This document shows, piece by piece, positions 9,189-17,504 of a stretch of DNA of 56,281 bases. Location: contig CACAST010000003.1 of assembly GCA_902535185.1 (NCBI GenBank), forward strand, positions 1 to 56,281, written 5' to 3'. Origin of the DNA: an uncultured Prochlorococcus sp. GTDB lineage: Bacteria > Cyanobacteriota > Cyanobacteriia > PCC-6307 > Cyanobiaceae. A program made the translations under genes and the position numbers. Below the pieces are notes generated by a model, which ran no database searches, was not told the DNA's origin, and saw nothing but the letters and a program-made list of their open reading frames with translations. Positions within the stretch are counted from its first letter, which is position 1. Each line of letters begins with the position of its first letter.

Positions 9189-9773
9189 ATGAATCAACTA
9201 GAAACTATCCATAAGGAATGGTTAATGAAAACTTGGGATGATTATCCACCAGAATGGTTCATCACTTTTAGATATAGAAATCAACCTAAAACAATTAAAA
9301 CTGTTGAATCTTACATAAGTGAATTTCATAAGTTATTCCGTCAAAAATTTCATTGGAGAATAAAAGGTAGAGTCACTCGAAGTTCAAATATTCCTATGTT
9401 TCCTCAAGGGATAGGGATGGTTCATTTTCACGAAAAAAGTGATGACGTAAATGAAAATACAGGTAAATTAGTTCAACCTTTTCATACTCATACTCACTTA
9501 TCAAATACAAAAGGATATTTCAAAACTCCTAACGAACTTCGTTATTTCATAAACGGATTCATTCAAGAATGTAAGAAAAAGAAAAAACAGGATGGTTCAA
9601 GATACTTGGAAAATTTCTGTTATTTAAATAGAGAAGAAGATGTAAGAGTTTGGAATTATAAACATCATTCCCAATACAACATCAGTAGTAGAAAGAAAAA
9701 AATGAAAGAATATCTAGTTGGAAAACCAGAGTTAGACATATTCAGTTTCGACCATTTAACCACTCACTTTTAA
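9189..9773 (+). CDS. Candidate HUH-type replication initiator/relaxase-like protein
   Basis: Motif-I-like WFITFRYR, HUH-like PFHTHTHL, possible Tyr motif VWNYKHHSQYN; 194 aa. Confidence 0.5.
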   Translation: MNQLETIHKEWLMKTWDDYPPEWFITFRYRNQPKTIKTVESYISEFHKLFRQKFHWRIKGRVTRSSNIPMFPQGIGMVHFHEKSDDVNENTGKLVQPFHTHTHLSNTKGYFKTPNELRYFINGFIQECKKKKKQDGSRYLENFCYLNREEDVRVWNYKHHSQYNISSRKKKMKEYLVGKPELDIFSFDHLTTHF

Positions 9774-9779
9774 TCAATT

Positions 9780-10022
9780 ATGAATTACAACGAATACAGA
9801 GAATACCTTAAGAACAAAAAACTTGAGGAACAACAAATAAGAGATGAAACACCAAAAAAAGAGACTATAACAATGTATTTTGGGGAACGTCACTTTGATA
9901 CCCTTAATGAGTTTGACACCCTTACAAGACGACTCAGGAGGAGTAGAACAGGAACATTAGACTTCCTTTTGAACTACTACAAACAGACTGAAAAACGAAG
10001 AGTTGAACCAGTCATTCTTTAA
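9780..10022 (+). CDS. Small RHH-like protein
   Basis: ETITMYFGERHFDTLNEFDTLTRRLRRSRTGTLDFLLNYY resembles ribbon-helix-helix. Confidence 0.45.
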   Translation: MNYNEYREYLKNKKLEEQQIRDETPKKETITMYFGERHFDTLNEFDTLTRRLRRSRTGTLDFLLNYYKQTEKRRVEPVIL

Positions 10023-10037
10023 CCACCTGGAATTTTT

Positions 10038-10184
10038 ATGAAGAGGGATAAAGAGTATTTCCGTAGATTAAAATACTTCAAAAAAATGGTCGAAGATTCC
10101 TTTAAACGTAGAGGACAATCATTAAACAAGTATCAACTTGTTTCTCTTGTTTCCGTCTTATTGGATGAATCATATCGAAAATAA
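10038..10184 (+). CDS. Small ORF, 48 aa, basic (MKRDKEYFRRLKYFKKMVEDSFKRRGQSLNKYQLVSLVSVLLDESYRK)
   Basis: Translated by eye; between 80-aa ORF and a terminator. Confidence 0.5.
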   Translation: MKRDKEYFRRLKYFKKMVEDSFKRRGQSLNKYQLVSLVSVLLDESYRK

Positions 10185-10187
10185 AAA

Positions 10188-10226
10188 AAAAGACTCAGGA
10201 GAAAATCAGTAAATCCTAAGTCTTTT
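10188..10226. terminator. Strong hairpin terminator
   Basis: aaaagactcagga / tcctaagtctttt, 13-position stem with one mismatch (G-U on minus strand), A/T tracts both sides. Confidence 0.75.
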
Positions 10227-10344
10227 CTTATTATCAAAAGTGGATGTTTCTACATATCCATTACTATTTATGAAACTTGTTTTAGGAAGATATCGCCATT
10301 TCTAACATTTAACGGAATAATTAGAACCCCACACACAATTAAAA

Positions 10345-10827
10345 ATGTTGAAATCTATTCTCTCCGTTGGGATTGGGATGGTTTTGTTATTACCTTCTCC
10401 ACCAATTAAATCTGGAACAAAAAAAGTATCTTTGTTAAATCTCAATCAACCATATCAAGACCAATGGGAAAAAGATGGTAATAAAAGAATCCCTTTTAAA
10501 TCTGTTGAAGATAATAATAATCTTTGGAAGGATGTGATTAAAAGTAGAAACAAAGTTGCGGGATATTATGATACTGAATTCGCAAATCGTATAAATTATT
10601 GTCGATATATCGGGGAAAGTATTGTTCTCCAGAAGAAAGAAAAGTTCATTCTTGAGAACGTCTTGAAATATATGTTGAGATGTAATCACACTCAACAACA
10701 AATGATTACTCGTTATTTGGAGAAGGATTATAAGGATGATGAAAAAGTATTATCTCAGGAATTGATTAGTTTATATGTCTATAAAGAAGATGAAGATGTA
10801 AATGAATTTATGAGGGATAAAAAATGA
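10345..10827 (+). CDS. Hypothetical protein with predicted N-terminal signal/membrane segment
   Basis: MLKSILSVGIGMVLLLPSPPIKSG hydrophobic N-terminus; 160 aa. Confidence 0.6.
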   Translation: MLKSILSVGIGMVLLLPSPPIKSGTKKVSLLNLNQPYQDQWEKDGNKRIPFKSVEDNNNLWKDVIKSRNKVAGYYDTEFANRINYCRYIGESIVLQKKEKFILENVLKYMLRCNHTQQQMITRYLEKDYKDDEKVLSQELISLYVYKEDEDVNEFMRDKK

Positions 10828-10979
10828 GAGATATATTCGACAAAGATTTTTTAAAACAACTCATCTTGATTTGGGTTGGAACTAATATTGCAAAACAAAC
10901 ATTCAAAGAACCGAAACAAAGATGTGGGAGAGTTTCTAATATGAAACCCCAAGAAATCATCAATAATGGTGGGAAATAA
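10824..10979 (+). CDS. Small ORF, 51 aa (MRDIFDKDFLKQLILIWVGTNIAKQTFKEPKQRCGRVSNMKPQEIINNGGK)
   Basis: ATGA overlap with upstream ORF. Confidence 0.5.
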   Translation: MRDIFDKDFLKQLILIWVGTNIAKQTFKEPKQRCGRVSNMKPQEIINNGGK

Positions 10980-11034
10980 CAAAAAAAATATCAATAAAAA
11001 TATACTTGTGTTCTTTATCTAAGACTTCTTTCTA

Positions 11035-11622
11035 TCAAGAAGGTCGAATAACCTCAGTAACACCACCACCATTTAATTCCCAAGGGTATAAATCTTCACC
11101 ATCATATTCAATCCTACAGAGGTTCTCTCTACCCTCACGATTAACAGTAATGGTGATTAGTTCCACCTCAAATTCATCACCCTTATAGAAATCAACATTA
11201 CCCCAAACACCTTTTAAATTTTCTTCTTTCAACAACCAGTAATCCTCATCTTTTAACTGACTATCATCAACTGGTTCAGTAATTTTTTCATCCTCTTTAT
11301 CCATTTCTTGAAGACAGTTTTCTAACCCCAGAACTTCAATTCCTAGTTCTTCAAAAGTCTTAGTTTCGTTCAAACATACTGTTTCACCTGTATCGTTATT
11401 TTTTAAATAAATTTTGAGATATTCATATACAACACCACCTTCAATATCCTCATCTTCATCATATTCATACTCCCATTCATCTCTCTCAAGTAGTTCTCCT
11501 GTCTTCTTATCAAATCTGTTTAGAGAAGTGAATCTTTTACACTCAAACTGAGTTCCTACACCCTCAAAAGTAAGTGTTCTATATGACTCAGGATTATTGA
11601 TTGTCATTCCTAAACTTCCCAA
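11035..11622 (-). CDS. Acidic hypothetical protein
   Basis: 195 aa, D/E-rich; overlaps the upstream minus-strand ORF. Confidence 0.6.
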   Translation of the reverse strand: MGSLGMTINNPESYRTLTFEGVGTQFECKRFTSLNRFDKKTGELLERDEWEYEYDEDEDIEGGVVYEYLKIYLKNNDTGETVCLNETKTFEELGIEVLGLENCLQEMDKEDEKITEPVDDSQLKDEDYWLLKEENLKGVWGNVDFYKGDEFEVELITITVNREGRENLCRIEYDGEDLYPWELNGGGVTEVIRPS

Positions 11623-12023
11623 TCAACGTCATCATCTTCATCCTCATCATTTAGAGAATTAGTATCTACCTCATCTAACTTTTTAGTCTCGTTATTCCAT
11701 ACCCAATAACTAACGTAATTAGTATCTCCTTCTATAAAGTCTTCTAGTTCAAGAGTCTCAGGATTTATGTAGTAATGACTCCACGTCATAAAATCCATAC
11801 GAACATCTAATTTTTCTACTTTTTTATCTTCAATATATTTTTCTAGATACTTATCAATATCATCAGTATCCTTAAATTCATTAAAAAATGGAGTGAAGGT
11901 AAAACCATCTCCATCACTCATCTCAACGTCAATACAACTACTAAAAAAATGAAACTCAGGAGGATTTCTATCGGGATATAAATTACCAACTCCAAATTTC
12001 TCTATTTTCCTTTCTTCAGTCAC
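11610..12023 (-). CDS. Highly acidic hypothetical protein
   Basis: 137 aa ending in NDEDEDDDVDWEV. Confidence 0.6.
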   Translation of the reverse strand: MTEERKIEKFGVGNLYPDRNPPEFHFFSSCIDVEMSDGDGFTFTPFFNEFKDTDDIDKYLEKYIEDKKVEKLDVRMDFMTWSHYYINPETLELEDFIEGDTNYVSYWVWNNETKKLDEVDTNSLNDEDEDDDVDWEV

Positions 12024-12113
12024 ATTGAAATTTTTACTAATTATAAATAATTACATAATAATTTATACACAAGATGGAGATGTGAAGTGAATTTATTCCA
12101 TTTCGATTCTTAA

Positions 12114-12161
12114 ATAATTTCCTCCATCATCACAAGGGACAGTGACTTTGGAGGAAATTAT
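12114..12161 (+). promoter_or_regulatory. SD/start-codon-sequestering hairpin
   Basis: Perfect 13-bp inverted repeat ataatttcctcca (12114-12126) / tggaggaaattat (12149-12161); inner tcac/gtga stem; SD and AT of ATG are in the 3' arm. Confidence 0.65.
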
Positions 12162-12384
12162 GTCATTTAAACACGAGTGTAAGTATTTATCAGGATTAGT
12201 AATTGACTACAAAAAAAAGTTGAAAGACCCGTTCTGGACTGGTTTTGAGGACATTTTTAAAGAGTTAATTATGGAAACTGAACGCAAACTTTACCTTATT
12301 AAAGAACAAGAATTATGCGAACTATTAACCTTAACAAAAACAACCAACACAATCTCCCAGTCTCTTTCAATTCAAGAGAGTTAG
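12160..12384 (+). CDS. Small hypothetical protein, start re-called from GTG 12142 to ATG 12160
   Basis: ggagg-aaatt-ATG gives better SD spacing; MSFKHECKYLSGLVIDYKKK... Confidence 0.5.
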   Translation: MSFKHECKYLSGLVIDYKKKLKDPFWTGFEDIFKELIMETERKLYLIKEQELCELLTLTKTTNTISQSLSIQES

Positions 12385-12494
12385 AACTTGCAAGACGTTG
12401 GGATGAATACTGTTGTGACAATCACATCACTCGAAGTAGTGCAATTAAGAGACTAATTAAGAAAGAACTTAAAGAACAATTACTCGCAATTTAA
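12315..12494 (+). CDS. Small RHH-like protein, 59 aa, overlapping the preceding ORF in another frame
   Basis: MRTINLNKNNQHNLPVSFNSRELELARRWDEYCCDNHITRSSAIKRLIKKELKEQLLAI. Confidence 0.45.
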   Translation: MRTINLNKNNQHNLPVSFNSRELELARRWDEYCCDNHITRSSAIKRLIKKELKEQLLAI

Positions 12495-12503
12495 TTATTA
12501 ACT

Positions 12504-12650
12504 ATGAAAAATGTCACGTTAAATAATATCGACTATCAAATGTTGATGGAATTAAGTAAGAAACAAGGGGTTAATCTTAATTCCTTTGTTTCTACTTTGG
12601 TCAATAATCTTTATACAGAGATGAAAAGAACTGGGAGAAAACCATTATGA
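12504..12650 (+). CDS. Small RHH-like protein, 48 aa
   Basis: MKNVTLNNIDYQMLMELSKKQGVNLNSFVSTLVNNLYTEMKRTGRKPL; ATGA overlap with next ORF. Confidence 0.5.
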   Translation: MKNVTLNNIDYQMLMELSKKQGVNLNSFVSTLVNNLYTEMKRTGRKPL

Positions 12651-13132
12651 ATCCTTCAATAAGTAGGAAGATGGATATGGTAAAAAACGTCTTTCTTAAT
12701 AAAAAAAGACTCGAAGAAAGTCTTACATTTGCGGAATTTATTGACAATAATCCTAGATATTATGATGATATTGATGAATTTTATGAAGAAGATTATCCAC
12801 AATTACAGTTACTAATTGAAGGTAATTCCAATAGGAAAGTATCAACTAAGAAAAATAAAATATCAAATAAGAAAATCTGTCGAATAAAAAATAATAAAGG
12901 TGACTTTGTAGATATAAAAAAAATCAAACAGGATAAAAAGGATGACTCTCACGTCCTCGAACTTCCTCCTCCTGATGGAGATGAAAACCTGATAACCATA
13001 GGTAATCAAATGTCCATCCCTGAGAGTTTGAGACTTTTAGAAAAGGTAAAAAGAGGAAAGAAAAAATTTAGAGATTTTATGAATCAAAAACCAACTTTTA
13101 TTAGGAAGAAAACTGAAGAAATTCTCTTCTAA
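12647..13132 (+). CDS. Hypothetical element protein, lysine-rich
   Basis: 161-aa ORF coupled by ATGA. Confidence 0.6.
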   Translation: MNPSISRKMDMVKNVFLNKKRLEESLTFAEFIDNNPRYYDDIDEFYEEDYPQLQLLIEGNSNRKVSTKKNKISNKKICRIKNNKGDFVDIKKIKQDKKDDSHVLELPPPDGDENLITIGNQMSIPESLRLLEKVKRGKKKFRDFMNQKPTFIRKKTEEILF

Positions 13133-13136
13133 ATTC

Positions 13137-13179
13137 ACCAGAACGGTTTTTATATTGATACCAGAACACTACCAGAACG
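13137..13179 (+). repeat. Three accagaac repeats (right arm-type sites)
   Basis: accagaacg 13137, accagaaca 13160, accagaacg 13171; inverted half ggttctgg at 13210-13217. Confidence 0.6.
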
Positions 13180-13252
13180 GTTTTACAAAAATGATGGATA
13201 ATTAAAGAAGGTTCTGGAAACTGTTTTTTGTTAAAAAACCTGTGATAGACAC

Positions 13253-13278
13253 AAAAAAAGAGACTTTTTAGTCTCTTT
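13253..13278 (-). terminator. Intrinsic terminator for tRNA-Asn supplied by the element
   Basis: Minus strand AAAGAGAC-TAAAAA-GTCTCTTTTTTT, perfect 8-bp stem plus T tract. Confidence 0.75.
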
Positions 13279-13303
13279 AGTCACTTATGGAAGTAGTAAT
13301 GAA

Positions 13304-13375
<72 letters not shown>

Positions 13376-13424
13376 ATATAGAATGAATTTAGCTCTTTAA
13401 AGTACCTTATGACAAGTACAAGAA

Positions 13425-14111
13425 TTAATTATATTGAAATTTGGATGGTTCTTGCCAGTTAGATAAAAAACCATTTTTCAACTCTGCTACTGCATCAGCA
13501 TAAGTTAATTCTTCATAACGATGAGTAATCCACAAAGCCGATAAAGGTTTTTTATGGTCACTTGTAAGATTTTTAATAGTTTTTAAAACTTTTAATTGGC
13601 TGGTTTGATCAAGTAAAGCTGTAGGCTCATCTAAAAGAATAAAATTTCTATTGCTAATCAGAGCGCATGCAATAGTTAAGCGTTGTTTTTGTCCACCGCT
13701 CAAAGTATGAACTGGCCTTTTTTCAAAACCTGTCATTCCTACCTCTTCAAGAACATATTCAATTTTTTTATTAATTTCATTTTGACTTATATTCTGATTA
13801 ATATTAATCAGAAGTTCACTCCTACAATTTGGCATCAATATTTGATGATCAGGGTTTTGAAACACCATGCCAATATTCGCATTAGAATCAATTGCACCAT
13901 TTTGGGGTTTGATTATTCCATTAATTAATTTTAAAAGAGTACTTTTTCCGCTTCCGTTTTTACCTACGACCATCCAAAATCCAGGTCTTTTTATTGAGAA
14001 GTTACATTTAAAAATTAAATTTTCTTTCTCTCCAGGATATGAAAAAGAAACATCTTTAAATTTAATATGAGGTATTTCACTTTCAAGGGAATCTCGCATT
14101 AATTCTGTCAA
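13425..14111 (-). CDS. ABC transporter ATP-binding protein (ECF/cobalt-like)
   Basis: VGKNGSGKSTLLKLING, TLSGGQKQRLTIACAL, LLDEPTALLD. Confidence 0.88.
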   Translation of the reverse strand: MTELMRDSLESEIPHIKFKDVSFSYPGEKENLIFKCNFSIKRPGFWMVVGKNGSGKSTLLKLINGIIKPQNGAIDSNANIGMVFQNPDHQILMPNCRSELLININQNISQNEINKKIEYVLEEVGMTGFEKRPVHTLSGGQKQRLTIACALISNRNFILLDEPTALLDQTSQLKVLKTIKNLTSDHKKPLSALWITHRYEELTYADAVAELKNGFLSNWQEPSKFQYN

Positions 14112-14380
14112 TCTATATCTAGAGAAAAACCTGGTCTTTTAGCTCCTCCTGCTACTGCAGATTTTTCATATATCTGTACAGAAATAATTTCTTTAGCTTT
14201 TACAGTAATTAATTTATCTTGCGCTTTGTCACAACTTAATTCGATCAAGTTTGAGGATTCTAAAGTTTCATTCATAGCAGTTTTTATTACATCATAAATC
14301 CTTTTAACATCATCAAATTCTTTCTTCTGAATTGAAAGTGGAAAAGGCGAATATCTCAGACTTAGTTCTAGAGAATACAT
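14108..14380 (-). CDS. Conserved cyanobacterial hypothetical protein
   Basis: 90-aa ORF overlapping the ABC gene. Confidence 0.6.
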   Translation of the reverse strand: MYSLELSLRYSPFPLSIQKKEFDDVKRIYDVIKTAMNETLESSNLIELSCDKAQDKLITVKAKEIISVQIYEKSAVAGGAKRPGFSLDID

Positions 14381-14531
14381 AATAATTATAAAAACTACCT
14401 TTTATAATAGTAAATTTTTTTATGCAGAAAGTTATTTTAAATTAAATTCTTTTGAGAAAATTTTATAAAAGATCTATAAATACATTTATCATGTATTTAG
14501 GAGATTATATTTAAATTTAAAAAATCATTTC

Positions 14532-15500
14532 ATGGAAATAGCAAATGATATAACTTCTCTTGTTGGAAATACCCCATTAGTTAAATTAAATCGAATCAGA
14601 AAGCATTTTAATTGCTATCCAGAAATAATAGCCAAACTAGAAAGTTTCAATCCATCAGCATCCGTTAAGGATCGCATCGCTTATGCAATGTTATGTAAAG
14701 CAGAAGAAGATGGATTGATAAAACCAGATAAAACAACGTTGATTGAAGCGACAAGTGGGAATACGGGCATAGCATTAGCAATGGTTGCTGCAGCAAAAGG
14801 CTATAAATTGATATTAACTATGCCGGATACGATGAGTATTGAGAGGAGGGCAATGTTGAGAGCATATGGAGCTGAATTACAGTTAACGCCTGGGAAAGAA
14901 GGAATGAAAGGAGCATTAGATTTAGCTAATGAGTTGTCTTCAACAATTGCAAATAGCTATCAATTTAATCAATTTGAAAACTTTGCTAATCCAGAAATTC
15001 ATGAAAGAACAACGGCACAAGAAATATGGTCTCAATCCAATAACAATTTAGATGGACTTGTTACAGGAGTAGGAACAGGAGGAACAATCACTGGTTGCGC
15101 ACGTTTCTTGAAAAAAGTTAATCCTAATTGCAAAATTTATGCTGTAGAGCCCAAAAAAAGTGCTGTGATTTCTGGAGAAAAAGCAGGATCTCATTCGATT
15201 CAAGGAATAGGAGCAGGTTTCGTACCAAAAGTACTGAATACTAAATTAATTGATGAAATTATAAAAATAGATGACGATGAAGCATTTTATTATGGGCGTT
15301 TATTAGCTCGATTGGAAGGCCTTTTATCTGGCATCAGTAGCGGTGCAGCTCTAGCAGCAACTATTAAAATCGGTGAAAGGAAAGAACTAATTAACAAAAG
15401 ATTGATAGTTATTCTTCCAAGTTTTGGTGAAAGATATTTATCAACAGCAATGTTTGAATCTAATACTTCAATTCAAGCCAGAAAAGATGGTTATCTTTAA
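14532..15500 (+). CDS. cysK: Cysteine synthase
   Basis: VGNTPLVKLNRI, PSASVKDRIA, EATSGNTGIALA, GTGGTITG. Confidence 0.93.
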   Translation: MEIANDITSLVGNTPLVKLNRIRKHFNCYPEIIAKLESFNPSASVKDRIAYAMLCKAEEDGLIKPDKTTLIEATSGNTGIALAMVAAAKGYKLILTMPDTMSIERRAMLRAYGAELQLTPGKEGMKGALDLANELSSTIANSYQFNQFENFANPEIHERTTAQEIWSQSNNNLDGLVTGVGTGGTITGCARFLKKVNPNCKIYAVEPKKSAVISGEKAGSHSIQGIGAGFVPKVLNTKLIDEIIKIDDDEAFYYGRLLARLEGLLSGISSGAALAATIKIGERKELINKRLIVILPSFGERYLSTAMFESNTSIQARKDGYL

Positions 15501-15516
15501 TCCATAATTTATAAAA

Positions 15517-16194
15517 ATGGAAAAAAATTTCTATGAAGAATTAGGCATTAAAAAAAATGCAACCAGAAGTGAAATTAAATCTTCATATCGCTCTTTAGTA
15601 AAGCAACATCATCCTGATAAAGGTGGGGAAAAAGAACGATTTCTTGCAATACAAAATGCCTGGGAGACTCTAAATGACCCTATCAAAAAAGAACAATATG
15701 ATAGAAATTTTGTCTCTTCCAGTTCATCATTTGATTCATTAAATGAAAATTGGGAAAAAAAAATTAATTCAAAAAAATATAATTCGTCAATCAAAGACAA
15801 AGAAGTTGAAACATGGATTAAAGAAATTTTCACTCCAATCAATAGATTAATTAGTCAAATAATTAAACCTTTGAACAACGAAATAAAAGAACTATCTGCG
15901 GATCCATATGATGACCAACTAATGGAAAATTTCTGTAGTTATATAAATCATTCACAAAAGAAAATAGAAAAAGTTGAAAAAATTTATAACAAAAAAATAG
16001 TTCCAAAGTCTATTTCAGCTTTAGGCCTCGATCTTTATCATTGTTTTTCACAAGTTAAAGATGCACTATCAGAATTTGATAGATATACAGAGGGATATGT
16101 AGATAATTACTTATTTGATGGTAAAGAAATGATAAAAGAAGCAAAAAGAATCCAATCAAAGATGTCTACAAAGAAAAAAAATAAAAACTTTTAG
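15517..16194 (+). CDS. J-domain protein
   Basis: NFYEELGIKKNATRSEIKSSYRSLVKQHHPDKGGEKERF (HPD motif). Confidence 0.88.
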   Translation: MEKNFYEELGIKKNATRSEIKSSYRSLVKQHHPDKGGEKERFLAIQNAWETLNDPIKKEQYDRNFVSSSSSFDSLNENWEKKINSKKYNSSIKDKEVETWIKEIFTPINRLISQIIKPLNNEIKELSADPYDDQLMENFCSYINHSQKKIEKVEKIYNKKIVPKSISALGLDLYHCFSQVKDALSEFDRYTEGYVDNYLFDGKEMIKEAKRIQSKMSTKKKNKNF

Positions 16195-16204
16195 ATACAA
16201 AACT

Positions 16205-16441
16205 TTATTGCAAATATTCTTTAAGTTGTTCTAATTTCAACCAAACATCTGGAACAGGTCTGCGCCATCGAATCTGAGCATATTCGTCTTTGACTGAGAG
16301 AATCTCTCCAGGGCCTTCAAAAGCATAATTAGGTAAATCGTGATCACTAGCTAGAGCCTCGATACTTTTTATATAATTTTCCCTATCGACAAAAACTAAG
16401 CTTCCTTTCTTGAGAGGTTTCTTTGGAGTAGAATCTGTCAT
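16205..16441 (-). CDS. ndhO: NDH-1 subunit O
   Basis: KGSLVFVDRENYIKSIEALASD...AQIRWRRPVPDVWLKLEQLKEYL. Confidence 0.85.
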   Translation of the reverse strand: MTDSTPKKPLKKGSLVFVDRENYIKSIEALASDHDLPNYAFEGPGEILSVKDEYAQIRWRRPVPDVWLKLEQLKEYLQ

Positions 16442-16577
16442 AATAAATTCAAGAAAGTTATTTGAAATTTATTATACAAAAACTTGTTTTAAAAATATTG
16501 AAAAAAATTTATACCGGAATAATAATTACAAACTTCTAAAAAATTTAATAGCCTTAAATGATAAACATCAATATGAT

Positions 16578-17504
16578 ATGCGTCTTTTACTACTTGGCTG
16601 CACTGGATTTGTTGGGAAAGAATTAGTTCCAACACTACTCAATGAAAATCACGAAATATATATTGTAAGTAGAAAACCGATTAGTAAACTAAAGCTTGAT
16701 TTAGATTTCAATAAGTTTAAGTTTTTTCAAATAGATTTATCAAAAGAAAAAAACTGGATTAACGAAAATCTTCTGAATATTTTAAGAGAGACCGATGGAA
16801 TTATTAACCTGATGGGAGAACCCATAGCAGAAAAAAAATGGACTTCTGAACAAAAACAGGAAATTGAAAATAGTCGTATTAACACCACAAAATTTATGAT
16901 GAAGACCCTGAAAAATTTAAAAATAAACCCAAAAGTCATTATAAATGGATCAGCAATAGGTTATTACGGTACAAGTTTGTCTGGTGAATTCACTGAAAAT
17001 AGTATTGGAGGAAAAGACTTTTTAGCTAATCTTTGCAAAAAATGGGAAGCTGTCGCTGCTGAAAAACCATTTTTCACAAGGTTAGTTATTTTTAGAATTG
17101 GAATAGTTCTAGAAGCAGATGGAGGAGCATTAGGAAAAATGCTCCCTGTATTTAAAGTTGGATTAGGTGGACCAATTGGAGATGGTAAGCAATGGATGAG
17201 TTGGATTCATAGAAATGATTTATGTGCATTAATTACTCAAGCATTAGTTGATAAAAAGTATTCGGGAGTATTTAATGCTGTTGCACCAAATCCAGTACTA
17301 ATGAGAGAATTTTCTCAGACTTTAGGCAAATGTCTAAGTAGACCTAATTTACTTCCAGTGCCTGGAGCGGTTTTAAAAATACTGTTAGGAGATGGAGCAA
17401 AAGTTGTATTGGAAGGACAAAAAGTAATAAGCAGTAAACTCAAAAATTATACTTTTAAATATCCTCTTCTTGAGAAAGCAATTTACGCCTCCACCAAGAA
17501 TTAA
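16578..17504 (+). CDS. TIGR01777-type NAD-dependent epimerase; start re-called from 16410
   Basis: MRLLLLGCTGFVGKELVPTLL Rossmann start; listed ORF 5' end overlaps ndhO antisense. Confidence 0.82.
   Translation: MRLLLLGCTGFVGKELVPTLLNENHEIYIVSRKPISKLKLDLDFNKFKFFQIDLSKEKNWINENLLNILRETDGIINLMGEPIAEKKWTSEQKQEIENSRINTTKFMMKTLKNLKINPKVIINGSAIGYYGTSLSGEFTENSIGGKDFLANLCKKWEAVAAEKPFFTRLVIFRIGIVLEADGGALGKMLPVFKVGLGGPIGDGKQWMSWIHRNDLCALITQALVDKKYSGVFNAVAPNPVLMREFSQTLGKCLSRPNLLPVPGAVLKILLGDGAKVVLEGQKVISSKLKNYTFKYPLLEKAIYASTKN

Noticed and set aside
10435-10701. Minus-strand 88-aa ORF opposite the 160-aa element protein
   Set aside because: Shadow ORF; the plus-strand ORF has coupled downstream gene structure and fits the local gene direction.
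12142-12159. GTG start for the 80-aa ORF
   Set aside because: Its nearest SD-like sequence is too close, while ATG 12160 has GGAGG at 5-nt spacing.
13683-14070. Plus-strand ORFs over the ABC transporter gene
   Set aside because: Antisense to a well-supported ABC ATPase.
16410-16577. N-terminal 56 aa of the epimerase ORF
   Set aside because: Runs antisense to the ndhO 5' end; the Rossmann fold starts at ATG 16578.
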